DNA from: Anderseniella sp963700885
GTDB taxonomy: Bacteria > Pseudomonadota > Alphaproteobacteria > Rhizobiales > Aestuariivirgaceae
Assembly (NCBI GenBank): GCA_963700885.1
Contig: CAVOZJ010000020.1
Location: 124,001-188,000 of the forward strand
Direction of reading: 5' to 3'
DNA: 64,000 nucleotides
Both the position numbers and the translations under genes were made by a program. Under the pieces are notes generated by a model that saw only the letters and a list, made by a program, of their open reading frames with translations, was not told where the DNA came from and ran no database searches. Below, one piece after another: positions 52,684-62,528 of this stretch (positions are counted from its first letter, which is position 1; each line of letters starts with the position of its first letter).

Positions 52684-53685
52684 TTACACTGCGGCGGTCA
52701 TGGCCTGCTTGAAAGACACCAGCCGGCGGGATTTTTCATCCCACAGGGTGAGTGGGATGCATTTCAGGCTTTCCCAGAACGTCAAACGGCCGATTTGTCT
52801 TAACTCCGGATAGTCCTTTATCACCTGAGGCAACTTGTGGAACGGCACCCGGCTTGAAAGATGATGCACGTGATGAATACCGATATAGCCTGTCAGCCAC
52901 ATTAGCGGCTTCGGCAAGTCATAGAACGAACTGCCATGCAGTGCGGTATGTTCATGTTCCCAGTTTTCGGTGTGGTCCCACTGGGTGGTGTCGAACTGGT
53001 GTTGCACATAAAACAGCCACACACCGATTGATGCACCCAGTGCAACAACAGGTAACTGGATCATCAGGAATGCCTTGAAACCTATGAAATAGATGATCGC
53101 ACCGGACAGGACAGCGATGCTGATATTTGTGGCCATAATGCTGATCCACTGGTCCCGACCAAGTCTGAGCGCACAAAGTGGAAAACGATGCCGGATGATA
53201 AACAGATAGGCCGGTCCAAGCACAAACATGATTACCGGGTTGCGATACAGCCGGTAACCAAATTTGTGCAGGGGGCTCAATGCGTTGTATTCGGCAATGG
53301 TGAACGTATCGATGTCGCCGAATCCGCGCTTGTCCAGATTGCCGGAGCCTGCGTGATGCAGGGAATGGGCATAGCGCCAATACTCATAGGGCGTCATGTT
53401 CAGTATGCCCATGAACCGGCCAACCCAGTCGTTCACCTTTCGCGATGAGAACAATGCACGATGGCCGCAATCATGCTGGATGATAAACAGGCGTACCATG
53501 AGGCATGCGGCCACCGGCACCAGCAGCAAGGTGAGCCAGTAGCTGACGCTTAAAAGGGCGTACATGGCAATCCATGCGCCAACAAATGGAACCAGTGTCA
53601 GGATGATCTCGACCACAGCCTGGCGGTCGTCGGCGCTTCTGTAGGGTGCAAGTTTCTGGACCCAGGCGCGCTCGGCGGCAGTCAA
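52684..53685 (-). CDS. Membrane fatty acid desaturase family protein
   Basis: Di-iron membrane enzyme of about 333 residues. The three histidine boxes are QHDCGH, HSLHHAGSGNLDKRG and GIHHVHHLSSRVP, together with HTALHGSSFYDLP. At least four hydrophobic segments are visible. The order and spacing match bacterial omega-6/DesA-like acyl-lipid desaturases. The start appears to be a TTG at 53685: an in-frame TGA lies 12 codons upstream and no ATG or GTG comes between. The lipid substrate and double-bond position are unknown. Convergent with the DAHP synthase gene. Confidence 0.87.
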   Translation of the reverse strand: MTAAERAWVQKLAPYRSADDRQAVVEIILTLVPFVGAWIAMYALLSVSYWLTLLLVPVAACLMVRLFIIQHDCGHRALFSSRKVNDWVGRFMGILNMTPYEYWRYAHSLHHAGSGNLDKRGFGDIDTFTIAEYNALSPLHKFGYRLYRNPVIMFVLGPAYLFIIRHRFPLCALRLGRDQWISIMATNISIAVLSGAIIYFIGFKAFLMIQLPVVALGASIGVWLFYVQHQFDTTQWDHTENWEHEHTALHGSSFYDLPKPLMWLTGYIGIHHVHHLSSRVPFHKLPQVIKDYPELRQIGRLTFWESLKCIPLTLWDEKSRRLVSFKQAMTAAV

Positions 53686-53997
53686 AACAGTGCTCTTTGC
53701 AAATCGGAAACCACCCTGTCAAATGAATCGATCATCGTCGTTACTGGCGCACTGTATTGCAGTCTCGGGGCCGGAGAGCAATCGCTTTCTGCCATTGATG
53801 GCCGCTTTGTAATCTTTGCAGCCTGATTGACGTAACGTTCCAGATTACACCGATGGCCCGCAATGACTTTACTTCTGAGTTCCTCAGGTCCAGCACACCT
53901 ATGGCTTCGAAAGGATTCTGGATTCCTGTTCCGGCGGAGTTTGAGATTGCCGTGACTTCGACCATCGCGTCACGTGGCGGGCACCGGTGCATACGGT
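53686..53997. other. Intergenic stretch with no gene seen
   Basis: About 310 bases between the desaturase start and the end of the EamA transporter gene, both on the minus strand. Open frames here are short, lack family features and read as chance. It should contain the desaturase promoter. Confidence 0.5.
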
Positions 53998-54870
53998 TTA
54001 CGGCACGCGCGCCGTGCCTGCCTGTTTCAGGTTGAGAAGATTGCCCAGCAGGATGAGACCGGCGCCTGCAACCGTGAAGGCATCAATGCCTTCGGAATAT
54101 ATCAGCCAGCCGGCGATGGCGGTTGCCGGGACCCGCAGAAAATCCATCGGCACTACCACTGTTGCGTCTGCATACAGCATAGCCCGGGTCATGCAGTAAT
54201 GTGAAAATGTTCCGCAAAACGCCACCGCAAACACAAACCCCCACAAATGGACCGGTACGGGTTGCCAGACAAGATACGCCGGAACGGCTCCGATTATGGC
54301 CTGTATCACCAGCATCCAGAACAGGATACGCACGACGCTGTCGGAACGCGTGAGTGCCTTGATCATTACAACGGACACGCCGAACCCGATGGATGCAGCC
54401 AGTGCCCAGGCCTGGCCGGGGTCAATTCTGCCGGCCTCTGGCCGCACAATCATCCAGACACCGAACAGGCCGAATACAATGGCGGCAATCTTCCAGGCAT
54501 TCATTCGTTCACCCAGGAACATCACGGCGAGCACGGCGGTCCAGATCGGCATGGTGAATTCGATGGAAATAACCTGTGCCAGTGGTATCAGGCCAAGCGC
54601 GGCGAACCACGAAAACTGCGCACCGTAGTGCACGACGTTTCGCGCGGCGTGGCGTAAGGGGTAAGCAGTTTTCATGGTGCTCAGGCCACCGTGCAGATGA
54701 ACCAGCGGATAGATCAGCACGATGCCGATGAGCGCGCGCAGTTCCATTACCTGAAACGTGTCAATCTCGCGCGTTGCTTCACGGCCGACGACTGCCATGG
54801 ACAACATCAGCGTCAGCCATCCGGCCATCCAGAAGGCAGCCTTGAGATTTGAGGGAGCAGGTGAAGTCAT
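53998..54870 (-). CDS. EamA/DMT-family transporter
   Basis: Drug/metabolite transporter of 290 residues with ten predicted membrane helices in two EamA repeats (first about 10-135, second about 150-285). VISIEFTMPIWTAVLAVMFLGERMN ends the first repeat and is seen as EFTMPIWTA and FLGERMN; the second has VPMDFLRVPATAIAGWLIYSE. Members export amino acids, riboflavin or other metabolites; the substrate here is unknown. Transcribed alone. Confidence 0.85.
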   Translation of the reverse strand: MTSPAPSNLKAAFWMAGWLTLMLSMAVVGREATREIDTFQVMELRALIGIVLIYPLVHLHGGLSTMKTAYPLRHAARNVVHYGAQFSWFAALGLIPLAQVISIEFTMPIWTAVLAVMFLGERMNAWKIAAIVFGLFGVWMIVRPEAGRIDPGQAWALAASIGFGVSVVMIKALTRSDSVVRILFWMLVIQAIIGAVPAYLVWQPVPVHLWGFVFAVAFCGTFSHYCMTRAMLYADATVVVPMDFLRVPATAIAGWLIYSEGIDAFTVAGAGLILLGNLLNLKQAGTARVP

Positions 54871-54963
54871 GACGGTTGCAGCGTATAGGCAATTCCGGCC
54901 GGGCTGAAAACCGGTTTTATGCAGCAGCAGATTTTAATAACCAAAATCGGGTCATGGGCTTGA

Positions 54964-54994
54964 CGCGCGACTTGATCGCGCGCATTTTGCGCGC
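54964..54994. repeat. Two mutually exclusive GC-rich stem-loops
   Basis: CGCGCGA (54964-54970) pairs with TCGCGCG (54976-54982). GCGCGC (54978-54983) can instead pair with GCGCGC (54989-54994). The middle arm is shared, so only one hairpin can form at a time. It lies between the divergent EamA and cysS genes. Confidence 0.5.
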
Positions 54995-55138
54995 CATGAA
55001 ACCGTTTCCTAAATCCGCCTGCAACATTTGCCGGATTATTATCAGCTAGTCGCAATCTTGCGCTGGTAACGGTACTGCTTTTCCTGACATCAGAAAATGA
55101 GCAACCCCGGCCAGCGTGGCCTCAGGGGTACATTTCGC

Positions 55139-56467
55139 ATGGAACTGACACTCTACAATTCACTTACCAAGGCCAAGCAGGTCTTTCACCCGATCGACCC
55201 GTCCAATGTGCGCATGTATGTCTGCGGCCCGACGGTTTATGACTTTGCCCACATTGGCAATGCGCGCCCGATCATCGTGTTCGATGTGCTCTACCGTTTG
55301 TTGCGCCATGTCTATGGAGTACGCCACGTAAAATATGTCCGCAACATCACCGACGTCGATGACAAGATCAATGCACGCGCCAGGGAAGAGGGCGTTCCGA
55401 TCTCGGATGTAACCGAGCGCACCACGAGACAGTTTCACGAGGACATATCAGCTCTTGGGGTTCTGCCACCGGATGTGGAACCGACCTGTACCGGCCACAT
55501 TCCGCAAATGGTCGAGATGATCAAGGTGCTGATTGCCAAAGGCAACGCCTATGAAGCTGATGGCCATGTGCTGTTCAACACACCATCCATGAAGGACTAT
55601 GGCGAACTGTCACGACGGTCGCTGGACGAGATGGTGGCAGGTGCCCGGGTGGAAGTGGCGTCGTACAAGAAGGATCCAACCGATTTTGTGTTGTGGAAAC
55701 CGTCTGACGACGAAACCCCGGGCTGGGAAAGCCCATGGGGCAGGGGTCGCCCGGGCTGGCACATTGAATGTTCCGCCATGGCCGGGCAGCATCTCGGCGA
55801 GGTATTCGACATTCACGGCGGCGGCATTGATTTGCAGTTTCCCCATCATGAAAACGAGATCGCGCAATCACGCTGCGCCCACGGCACAAGGGTCATGGCC
55901 AATGTGTGGATGCACAACGGTTTTCTTCAGGTCGAAGGCAGAAAAATGTCGAAGAGCGAGGACAACTTCATCACCATAAACGAGTTGTTGCAAAAATGGC
56001 CTGGCGAGGTTTTGCGCTTCAATATGTTGCGAACCCAGTACCGGCAGCCGATTGACTGGACGGAGAAGTCGGTACAGGAGAGCCGGGATGTACTGGCCGG
56101 ATGGTATGCAAAGAACTCACCGGCTGAAGCAGGCCCCGCGCTGACCGGCGAAGTGCTCGAAGCACTGGCCGACGACATGAACACACCGCGTGCGATCACC
56201 GCGCTGCATCAAATGGATACTTCGGAGCGTGCTTCAAACCTGGCTGCCCTGGGGTTTTCCGGTGACCTGGGCGATCCTCGTGCGGCAGGCTTGGATAACG
56301 CTGCCATTGAGGCGGCAATCGAACTGCGCCTTGCAGCCTTCGCGAACAGGGATTTTGCCGAAGCAGACCGTATCCGCGATAGCCTGACAGCTCAGGGAAT
56401 TCAACTGAAGGATTTAAAGGATCCGGAAACCGGTGATCGACTGACCAGTTGGGAATTGAGACGATGA
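55139..56467 (+). CDS. cysS: Cysteinyl-tRNA synthetase
   Basis: Class I synthetase charging tRNA-Cys, about 442 residues. The HIGH motif is YDFAHIGNARP and the KMSKS motif is GRKMSKSEDN. Zinc ligands fit MYVCGPTVYD, WHIECSAMA and the FPHHENEIAQS region. The ATG at 55139 (MELTLYNSL) matches the family N-terminus; an ATG at 55097 would add 14 residues. The stop overlaps the cimA start by 4 bases. Confidence 0.95.
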   Translation: MELTLYNSLTKAKQVFHPIDPSNVRMYVCGPTVYDFAHIGNARPIIVFDVLYRLLRHVYGVRHVKYVRNITDVDDKINARAREEGVPISDVTERTTRQFHEDISALGVLPPDVEPTCTGHIPQMVEMIKVLIAKGNAYEADGHVLFNTPSMKDYGELSRRSLDEMVAGARVEVASYKKDPTDFVLWKPSDDETPGWESPWGRGRPGWHIECSAMAGQHLGEVFDIHGGGIDLQFPHHENEIAQSRCAHGTRVMANVWMHNGFLQVEGRKMSKSEDNFITINELLQKWPGEVLRFNMLRTQYRQPIDWTEKSVQESRDVLAGWYAKNSPAEAGPALTGEVLEALADDMNTPRAITALHQMDTSERASNLAALGFSGDLGDPRAAGLDNAAIEAAIELRLAAFANRDFAEADRIRDSLTAQGIQLKDLKDPETGDRLTSWELRR

Positions 56468-58062
56468 GCAAGCGCGAACGGCTTTTTCTGTATGACACGA
56501 CTTTGCGTGACGGAGCGCAGACGCCCGGCATTGACTTCTCGCTGGAGGACAAGCTTGCCATCATAGCCCTGCTGGATGAAGTGGGAATCGACTGTATCGA
56601 AGGTGGTTATCCCGGCGCCAACCAGACTGACACCGCATTGTTTGCGCAACCGCGCCAAATGAAGGCCGCCTTTGCCGCATTCGGAATGACACGCCGGCCG
56701 GGAAGATCAGCCTCAAACGATCCTGGTCTGCAGGATTTGTTGCAGGCGAAATCCGATGCTGTCTGCTTTGTCGCGAAGTCGTGGGATTATCATGTCAAGG
56801 TCGCGCTGAAAACTACCAATGACGAAAATCTCGCCTGCATATCCGACAGCATCACCAGTGCCATCGCCGCCGGCAAGCAGGCCATGCTTGATTGTGAACA
56901 CTTCTTTGATGGCTACAAGGCAAACCCTGCATATGCGGTTTCATGTGCCAGGGCCGCTCATGATGCCGGCGCACGCTGGGTCATCCTGTGCGACACCAAT
57001 GGCGGAACTCTGCCGCATGAAGTCGAGGAAATCGTACGCTCAGTCACTGCGGAAGTACCGGGCTCGCATCTGGGCATCCATGCCCATAACGACACTGAAC
57101 AGGCGGTGGCCAACTCGCTTGCAGCGGTCAGGGCAGGGGCGCGCCAGATACAAGGTACGCTCAACGGAATTGGTGAGCGGTGCGGCAATGCAAATCTTGT
57201 ATCGCTGATCCCGACATTGATGCTGAAACCGGCGTACGCCGAATTGGTCGAGACCGCTATCACGCAACAGGGGCTTGAACGATTGACCCACATATCGCGG
57301 GCATTTGACGAACTGCTCAATCGCGCGCCAAACCGGCAGGCGCCCTATGTGGGTGAAAGTGCCTTTGCCACCAAGGCGGGCATTCATGCATCCGCGTTAC
57401 TCAGGGAACCCGAGACCTATGAGCATGTACCGCCGCAGGTCATAGGCAACAATCGCCGCGTGCTGGTGTCCGATCAGGCGGGCAAGTCGAACCTGATTTC
57501 TGAAATTGAGCGCACGGGCATCTCCGTTGACAAGGCAGACCCGCGCCTCGATGCACTGTTGCGCGAGGTTAAAGAGCGAGAGACGGCAGGTTATGCCTAT
57601 GATGCTGCGCCTGCGTCGTTTGAAATTCTGGCGCGGCGGGCACTGGGTTCGGTGCCGAATTTTTTCGAGGTGGACTCGTTCCGGGTTTCCGTTGAACACC
57701 GGCACAATGCCATCGGAGAAGAAACCTCGGTGGCTGAAGCCGTTGTCAAGACCATCATTGATGGTGAACGCATCATGTCGGTCGGCGAGGGAAATGGTCC
57801 GATCAATGCCCTGGATACCGCGTTGCGCAAGGATCTGGGCAAGTATCAGACCAGGATCGAGGACCTGGAACTGGTCGACTACAAGGTGCGCATACTCAAT
57901 GGCGGTACCGGCGCGATCACCCGTGTTCTCATTGAAAGCCGCGACAGAACGGGAGAGCGCTGGTTTACCATTGGCGTGTCGCCCAATATTGTAGATGCAT
58001 CATTTGAGGCACTCATAGACAGCGTGACATACAAGTTGCTCAAGGAAGGAGCGGCGCCCTGA
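56464..58062 (+). CDS. cimA: (R)-citramalate synthase / 2-isopropylmalate synthase family protein
   Basis: Condenses acetyl-CoA with pyruvate (citramalate route to isoleucine) if it is CimA as its length and motifs suggest. 532 residues. The catalytic TIM barrel begins LYDTTLRDGAQTPGIDF, has LCDTNGG and HAHNDTEQAVANS, the loop GTLNGIGERCGNANL and GESAFATKAGIHASAL. The C-terminal LeuA-type regulatory domain (about 400-530) includes AEAVVKTIIDGE and GTGAITRVLIES. Length and DxTLRDGAQTPG fit the CimA branch rather than LeuA. The start overlaps the cysS stop as ATGA. Confidence 0.88.
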   Translation: MSKRERLFLYDTTLRDGAQTPGIDFSLEDKLAIIALLDEVGIDCIEGGYPGANQTDTALFAQPRQMKAAFAAFGMTRRPGRSASNDPGLQDLLQAKSDAVCFVAKSWDYHVKVALKTTNDENLACISDSITSAIAAGKQAMLDCEHFFDGYKANPAYAVSCARAAHDAGARWVILCDTNGGTLPHEVEEIVRSVTAEVPGSHLGIHAHNDTEQAVANSLAAVRAGARQIQGTLNGIGERCGNANLVSLIPTLMLKPAYAELVETAITQQGLERLTHISRAFDELLNRAPNRQAPYVGESAFATKAGIHASALLREPETYEHVPPQVIGNNRRVLVSDQAGKSNLISEIERTGISVDKADPRLDALLREVKERETAGYAYDAAPASFEILARRALGSVPNFFEVDSFRVSVEHRHNAIGEETSVAEAVVKTIIDGERIMSVGEGNGPINALDTALRKDLGKYQTRIEDLELVDYKVRILNGGTGAITRVLIESRDRTGERWFTIGVSPNIVDASFEALIDSVTYKLLKEGAAP

Positions 58063-58063
58063 G

Positions 58064-58654
58064 ATGGGGGTGAAGTTGCTCCGGCACGAAACGTACGACC
58101 GCAAGCCCTGGAACAATGGCGGCGGCATGACGCAGGATATCTGGCTGTGGCCGGAGGCCGCCTCGCAGGACCGGTTTGATGTTCGCCTGTCACTTGCGTC
58201 CATCGAATCAGCAGGGCCGTTCTCCGCGTTCCCGGAAATAGACCGCACTATTACACTTGTCGGAGGAAGCCCCTTTGCTCTGGTTTTTGACGGCAATCAC
58301 GAACACCTGGTTGAGCATCTGCAGCCGTTCAGTTTTGACAGCGTGCAAACGCCTTCAAGCCGCCTGATTGGCGGCAGCGCGAGCGCCTTCAATGTCATGA
58401 CCCGAAGGGGTCGCTGGAGCCACAGGGTCAGCATTGTTCGAGGGGGCGAACCAATCGACATACAGCTGCCGGGTGATGCAATTGCGATCCTGCACGTGGT
58501 CCAGGGCAACTGGCGGGTCGGTGCAGGCAGGACCGTCATGGCTGATTTGCACGACAGCGTGGTTGTGCAACATGTGGAAACCATACACCTTGAGGCCGAC
58601 CGTGCGGCATCCGCCGTCATGGGTCTTCTTCAACCGGCAAGGGCCAGGTCTTGA
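58064..58654 (+). CDS. HutD/Ves family protein
   Basis: A 196-residue cupin-like protein. The N-terminus LLRHETYDRKPWNNGGGMTQDI, with RPWxNGGG-like motif, DVRLSLASIESAGPFSAFP and DRTITLVGG are family signatures. HutD appears with histidine-utilisation genes in some bacteria and may bind formylglutamate or a related ligand; no hut genes are present here. It starts one base after cimA and its stop overlaps the next start, so it is in the cysS-cimA operon. Confidence 0.85.
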   Translation: MGVKLLRHETYDRKPWNNGGGMTQDIWLWPEAASQDRFDVRLSLASIESAGPFSAFPEIDRTITLVGGSPFALVFDGNHEHLVEHLQPFSFDSVQTPSSRLIGGSASAFNVMTRRGRWSHRVSIVRGGEPIDIQLPGDAIAILHVVQGNWRVGAGRTVMADLHDSVVVQHVETIHLEADRAASAVMGLLQPARARS

Positions 58655-59838
58655 CGTCGTCACCGTCCAAACTGCTTTCCATGACATTTCTCGTGCTGGC
58701 GGAGGTTGCCGCGATCAGCCTATGGTTTGTGTCGTCAGCAACGCTGCCTGGCATGTTGGCTGAAGTCTCCATGAGTTCAGCTCAGCAGGCGGCTTTGTCC
58801 AGCGCGGTGCAGTTGGGATTTGTTGCTGGCGCGTTCGTATCGGCATTCCTGGGCCTTGCAGACCGCTTTGATCCCCGCCGGGTGCTGGCGGTTTCGGCCT
58901 GCATCGCAGCACTTGCAAATGTTTGCCTTGTCGTGGTTTCACCGGCCAGTCCGGTGGCAGTGATGTTGCGGTTCATAACTGGTGCCATGCTGGCCGGGGT
59001 CTATCCGGTTGGCATGAAGATAGCAGCAGGCTGGGGCCGGAAGGATCGCGGTTTGCTGGTCGCAGTCCTGGTTGGAGCGCTTACGTTGGGCTCTTCATTA
59101 CCCCACCTTGCCACGCTCATGGGCGGTGCTGACTGGCGAATTGCAGTGTACTCCACATCCATAGCCGCATTTTTTGGCGGTATGATTGTCTTGCAGGCGG
59201 CCCTCGGACCGCATCATGCGCGATCACCGGAGTTTTCGGTACGTTCCATTGCACTGGCGTGGACGGACAAACGGATAAGACGTGCATATGGCGGCTATCT
59301 TGGCCATATGTGGGAACTGTATGCGATGTGGGCCTGGCTGCCGGTTGCGGCATCTGCGTCCTATGCATTTTCCTTTGATGTTCAAAATGCCAACCGGTTG
59401 GCAAGCCTGACAGCTTTTCTTGCCATTGCGCTGGGCGCATTTGCATGTATCTGGGCAGGGTTTTACGCAGATCGGATCGGCAGGGCCAACGTTGCCGTGA
59501 TGGCGCTGATCGGATCGCTGTTCGCGGGTCTGGCGACAGCAATCAGTTTTGGAGGCCCATGGTGGTTGACATTTGCTCTGTTCATTTTGTGGGGAATTAC
59601 CATTGTTCCGGATTCGGCCCAGTTTTCCGCACTTGTTGCAGACGCGGCGCCACCGGAACTTGCCGGTAGCCTGATGACTTTTCAGACTGCGCTCGGTTTT
59701 TTGCTGACATTCTTGACTGTTCAATTGATGCCGGTAGTTGCGGAGTACACCGGTTGGCAGGCGACGCTGGCCATTTTGGCCGTGGGGCCGGCCTTGGGGA
59801 TTATCGCCATGTGGCCGCTGCGCGAAAAGATATGCTAG
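58651..59838 (+). CDS. MFS transporter
   Basis: Major facilitator protein of about 395 residues with 12 predicted helices. LVLAEVAAISLWFVSSATLPGM starts the first helix region; FLGLADRFDPRRVL is the loop 2-3 motif. The predicted start is a TTG at 58651 overlapping the HutD stop (TTGA); an ATG at 58681 is the alternative but would cut into the first helix. Substrate unknown. Last gene of the cysS-cimA-hutD run. Confidence 0.8.
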   Translation: MTSSPSKLLSMTFLVLAEVAAISLWFVSSATLPGMLAEVSMSSAQQAALSSAVQLGFVAGAFVSAFLGLADRFDPRRVLAVSACIAALANVCLVVVSPASPVAVMLRFITGAMLAGVYPVGMKIAAGWGRKDRGLLVAVLVGALTLGSSLPHLATLMGGADWRIAVYSTSIAAFFGGMIVLQAALGPHHARSPEFSVRSIALAWTDKRIRRAYGGYLGHMWELYAMWAWLPVAASASYAFSFDVQNANRLASLTAFLAIALGAFACIWAGFYADRIGRANVAVMALIGSLFAGLATAISFGGPWWLTFALFILWGITIVPDSAQFSALVADAAPPELAGSLMTFQTALGFLLTFLTVQLMPVVAEYTGWQATLAILAVGPALGIIAMWPLREKIC

Positions 59839-59916
59839 CCATGCAATGAACATTGTATCGCCATGCGCTGGTACGCATTGCACGTTGTCTTTCCAGTGGG
59901 CAATAGTCGCCGCGTT

Positions 59917-60822
59917 ATGACATCAGCAACTTCCACACTTGATGAAGCAAACACATACAGAAGCGGCATTGCCTGCGCTCTGATTGCTTATCTGTTGTGG
60001 GGAACATATGCCGGTTTCTTTGCACTGCTGGCACATGTGAATGCGCTTGAAGTGGTTGCTCACAGAGCATTCTGGTCAATTCCTATCGCGGCGGCTGTCA
60101 TGCTTGTTATGGGCCGGACCCGGGACGTACTTCGCGTCGTCAGGACTCCGAAACTTCTTGGACTTATGTGCCTGACGACTCTTCTGGTGACAGTTTCCTG
60201 GGGAGTGTTTGTCTGGGCTGTTGCTGTTGGGCGCGCCCTGGAGACCTCACTGGCTTTCTACATCAACCCGCTGTTGAATGTGGCGGTGGGTTACCTGGTT
60301 CTGCGAGAGAAAATGACGGCCTTGCAGATTGTAGCCATTGGACTGGCAGTTGTTGGTGTTGGTTACCAGACCTGGGCGCTGGGTGAGTTGCCGTGGTTGT
60401 CCCTGATTCTGGGCGCGGCATTTTCCGCGTATGGATTTCTGCGAAAGACCATTGATGTCGGACCGGTGCAGGGTTTCTTCGTTGAAAGTTGTATCCTGTC
60501 ATTGTTGGGCCTCGCAGTTGTGGGTTGGCTTGGGTCGCAGGGGCCGCTGGCGTTTGGAAGCGACTGGAAGACCACGGCTTTGCTGTTGGCCTGCGGGCCC
60601 ATGACGGCGCTGCCCCTGATGTTTTTTGCAACCGCTGCCCGTCGTCTCCGATTCTCGACGCTGGGCCTGTTGCAATACATTGCGCCATCCATGTTGTTTG
60701 TCACCGCTGTTTTCGTTCTCAGGGAACCGTTTCAGCAAGCCCAGCTTGTGGCGTTTGGTTTCATCTGGACAGCATTGGTGATCTATACCTGCTCCAGCTT
60801 GCGTCAACCGGCGCTGTCATGA
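59917..60822 (+). CDS. rarD: RarD-type EamA transporter
   Basis: Inner-membrane protein of 301 residues with about ten helices. The motif RSGIACALIAYLLWGTYAGFFALL, seen as AYLLWGTYAGFF, ALEVVAHRAFWSIP and VGRALETSLAFYINPLLNVAVG are typical of the RarD group. The ATG at 59917 puts the first helix at the proper place. Substrate unknown. The stop overlaps the next gene as ATGA, so the two EamA proteins are coupled. Confidence 0.88.
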   Translation: MTSATSTLDEANTYRSGIACALIAYLLWGTYAGFFALLAHVNALEVVAHRAFWSIPIAAAVMLVMGRTRDVLRVVRTPKLLGLMCLTTLLVTVSWGVFVWAVAVGRALETSLAFYINPLLNVAVGYLVLREKMTALQIVAIGLAVVGVGYQTWALGELPWLSLILGAAFSAYGFLRKTIDVGPVQGFFVESCILSLLGLAVVGWLGSQGPLAFGSDWKTTALLLACGPMTALPLMFFATAARRLRFSTLGLLQYIAPSMLFVTAVFVLREPFQQAQLVAFGFIWTALVIYTCSSLRQPALS

Positions 60823-61709
60823 GCACGTTGCGAAACTTGGCGGTTGCATTGGCGCCTGTCTTGTTCCTGCTGCTTTGGTCTGGCGGCTACACCTTCGCCA
60901 AGCTGGGTTTGAAATATGCTGAGCCCATGACGTTTCTGGCGCTGCGGTATGTTTGCGTACTGATTCTCATGTGGCCGCTGTATCTGCTGTTGCGCCCGAG
61001 ATTGCCTGTACGACTGATTTCCTGGCTGCATCTTGGTGTAACCGGATTGCTGATGCAGGCAATATATTTTGGCATGTCCTACCTTGCTTTTGCAGATGGA
61101 CTGTCAGCGGGTGGGGTTGCGCTGATTGTATCTCTTCAGCCAATCCTTGTTGCCATTGCAGCCCCATTATTCGTCAATGAACTTGTGTCGCGCTACCGTT
61201 GGTTCGGTCTTGTGCTCGGCCTGGCTGGCGCGGCGTTGGTAATCGGGTCCCGCCAGGACGTCACCACTGCATCTTATGCTGGCGTGGTTTTCGCGGTTAT
61301 AGCGCTTATAGCCATGTCAGCCGGGTCGATCTATGAAAAGCGTTTTGGGGTCAATCAGCATCCGATTACAGCCTCCATTGTGCAGTTCACGGTGGGCTTT
61401 CTCGTCATCTTGCCGATCGCAATGTTGCGCGAGACCTTGCAGGTGAATTTCACTCCTGAACTGGTCTGGTCCCTGGCCTATCTGGTAATCGGCAACTCGA
61501 TTATTGCCATATCGCTTCTGCTTTACCTGATCCGGGCCGGTGAGGTCAGCCGTGTTTCAGCCCTGTTGTTTCTGGTGCCGCCAGCCGCATCCCTGCTGGC
61601 TTGGTTTGTGCTGGACGAAGCCATGCCGCCGCTGGCTTGGGCAGGCATGGTGCTGGCTGGAGCAGGAGTGTTGATGACAAGCTATACCAAAGCAACTCAC
61701 AAGCGCTAG
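60819..61709 (+). CDS. EamA/DMT-family transporter
   Basis: A 296-residue membrane protein with ten predicted helices in two EamA repeats. LLWSGGYTFAKLGLKYAEPMTFLALR opens the first and VSALLFLVPPAASLLAWFVLDEAMPP ends the second (seen as SALLFLVPPAASLLAW). The ATG at 60819 lies in the rarD stop ATGA. An in-frame upstream start at 60489 is inside rarD and was rejected. Adjacent RarD and EamA genes may form separate exporters; substrates unknown. Confidence 0.86.
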   Translation: MSTLRNLAVALAPVLFLLLWSGGYTFAKLGLKYAEPMTFLALRYVCVLILMWPLYLLLRPRLPVRLISWLHLGVTGLLMQAIYFGMSYLAFADGLSAGGVALIVSLQPILVAIAAPLFVNELVSRYRWFGLVLGLAGAALVIGSRQDVTTASYAGVVFAVIALIAMSAGSIYEKRFGVNQHPITASIVQFTVGFLVILPIAMLRETLQVNFTPELVWSLAYLVIGNSIIAISLLLYLIRAGEVSRVSALLFLVPPAASLLAWFVLDEAMPPLAWAGMVLAGAGVLMTSYTKATHKR

Positions 61710-62326
61710 AACAGTTCCGTGATTTCCCGATCATCCGGCGCACTGCCTGTTTTCGACAGTCTGTTCAGAAATGCCGGCACAATATCTTTTGCCCGGGCAA
61801 CCACCTCAAAGTGAACTTCCAGGCCTTCGCGGATAAAATGCTCGTCCTGCATATGGGAAACCAGTGTGAGCAATGGTTGCCAGTAGTTATCTATGTTGGC
61901 CACGATAATCGGCTTTTTATGCCGGCCAAGTTGCGCCCATGTTGCGATTTCCACCAGTTCTTCGAGGGTGCCAATGCCGCCGGGCAGGGCGACGAAACCG
62001 GATGCCCGTTCAAACATCATCATTTTGCGTTGGTGCATGTCGTCCACGATAACCAGATCATGGCCACCATCTTTGAGCATCCGCTCTCGTTTCATCAGGA
62101 ATTTCGGTATGATGCCGGTAACTTGTGCTTTGCCTGCTATAACAGTGCGGGCCACCTCACCCATAAGGCCTATCCCACCGCCGCCATAGACCAGGCCGAT
62201 ATTGTTTGCCGCCATCGATGAACCAAGATCACGTGCGGCCTGCATGTACGACGGATTGCGGCCTTCGCCGGAACCGCAATAAACACACAGGGAAAGCTCG
62301 GGTTTGGGAGTTCGACTCGCTGTCAT
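61706..62326 (-). CDS. LOG-family protein (cytokinin-riboside monophosphate phosphoribohydrolase-like)
   Basis: A 206-residue Rossmann-like enzyme. The nucleotide-binding motif LPGGIGTLEEL and the N-terminal VYCGSGEGRNP and GLVYGGGGIGLMG are the LOG signatures. In plants and bacteria such proteins release adenine-type bases from nucleoside monophosphates. Its end overlaps the convergent EamA end by 4 bases. Confidence 0.9.
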   Translation of the reverse strand: MTASRTPKPELSLCVYCGSGEGRNPSYMQAARDLGSSMAANNIGLVYGGGGIGLMGEVARTVIAGKAQVTGIIPKFLMKRERMLKDGGHDLVIVDDMHQRKMMMFERASGFVALPGGIGTLEELVEIATWAQLGRHKKPIIVANIDNYWQPLLTLVSHMQDEHFIREGLEVHFEVVARAKDIVPAFLNRLSKTGSAPDDREITELF

Positions 62327-62528
62327 GCGAGCATTGTGTCACAGGCTGCAGGGCTGACGTCAAGCACAGCGTGTGGTAACTTGGGTTTGGGAGAATGGAG
62401 GCCATCCCGCTACGAAAAGCTGCCCTTAAGTACGACTTTTGCCCCTGTGCAAGGAATTCAGGCAATGATTGCACGAACCATGCATGCACACTATGTTCGT
62501 ATTGCTGAAGCTAGCGACAGGAACGAAA

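Noticed and set aside
60489..60818. Upstream extension of the second EamA protein
   Set aside because: It lies inside rarD and would add about 110 residues without homology; the ATG at 60819 overlaps the rarD stop in the normal way.
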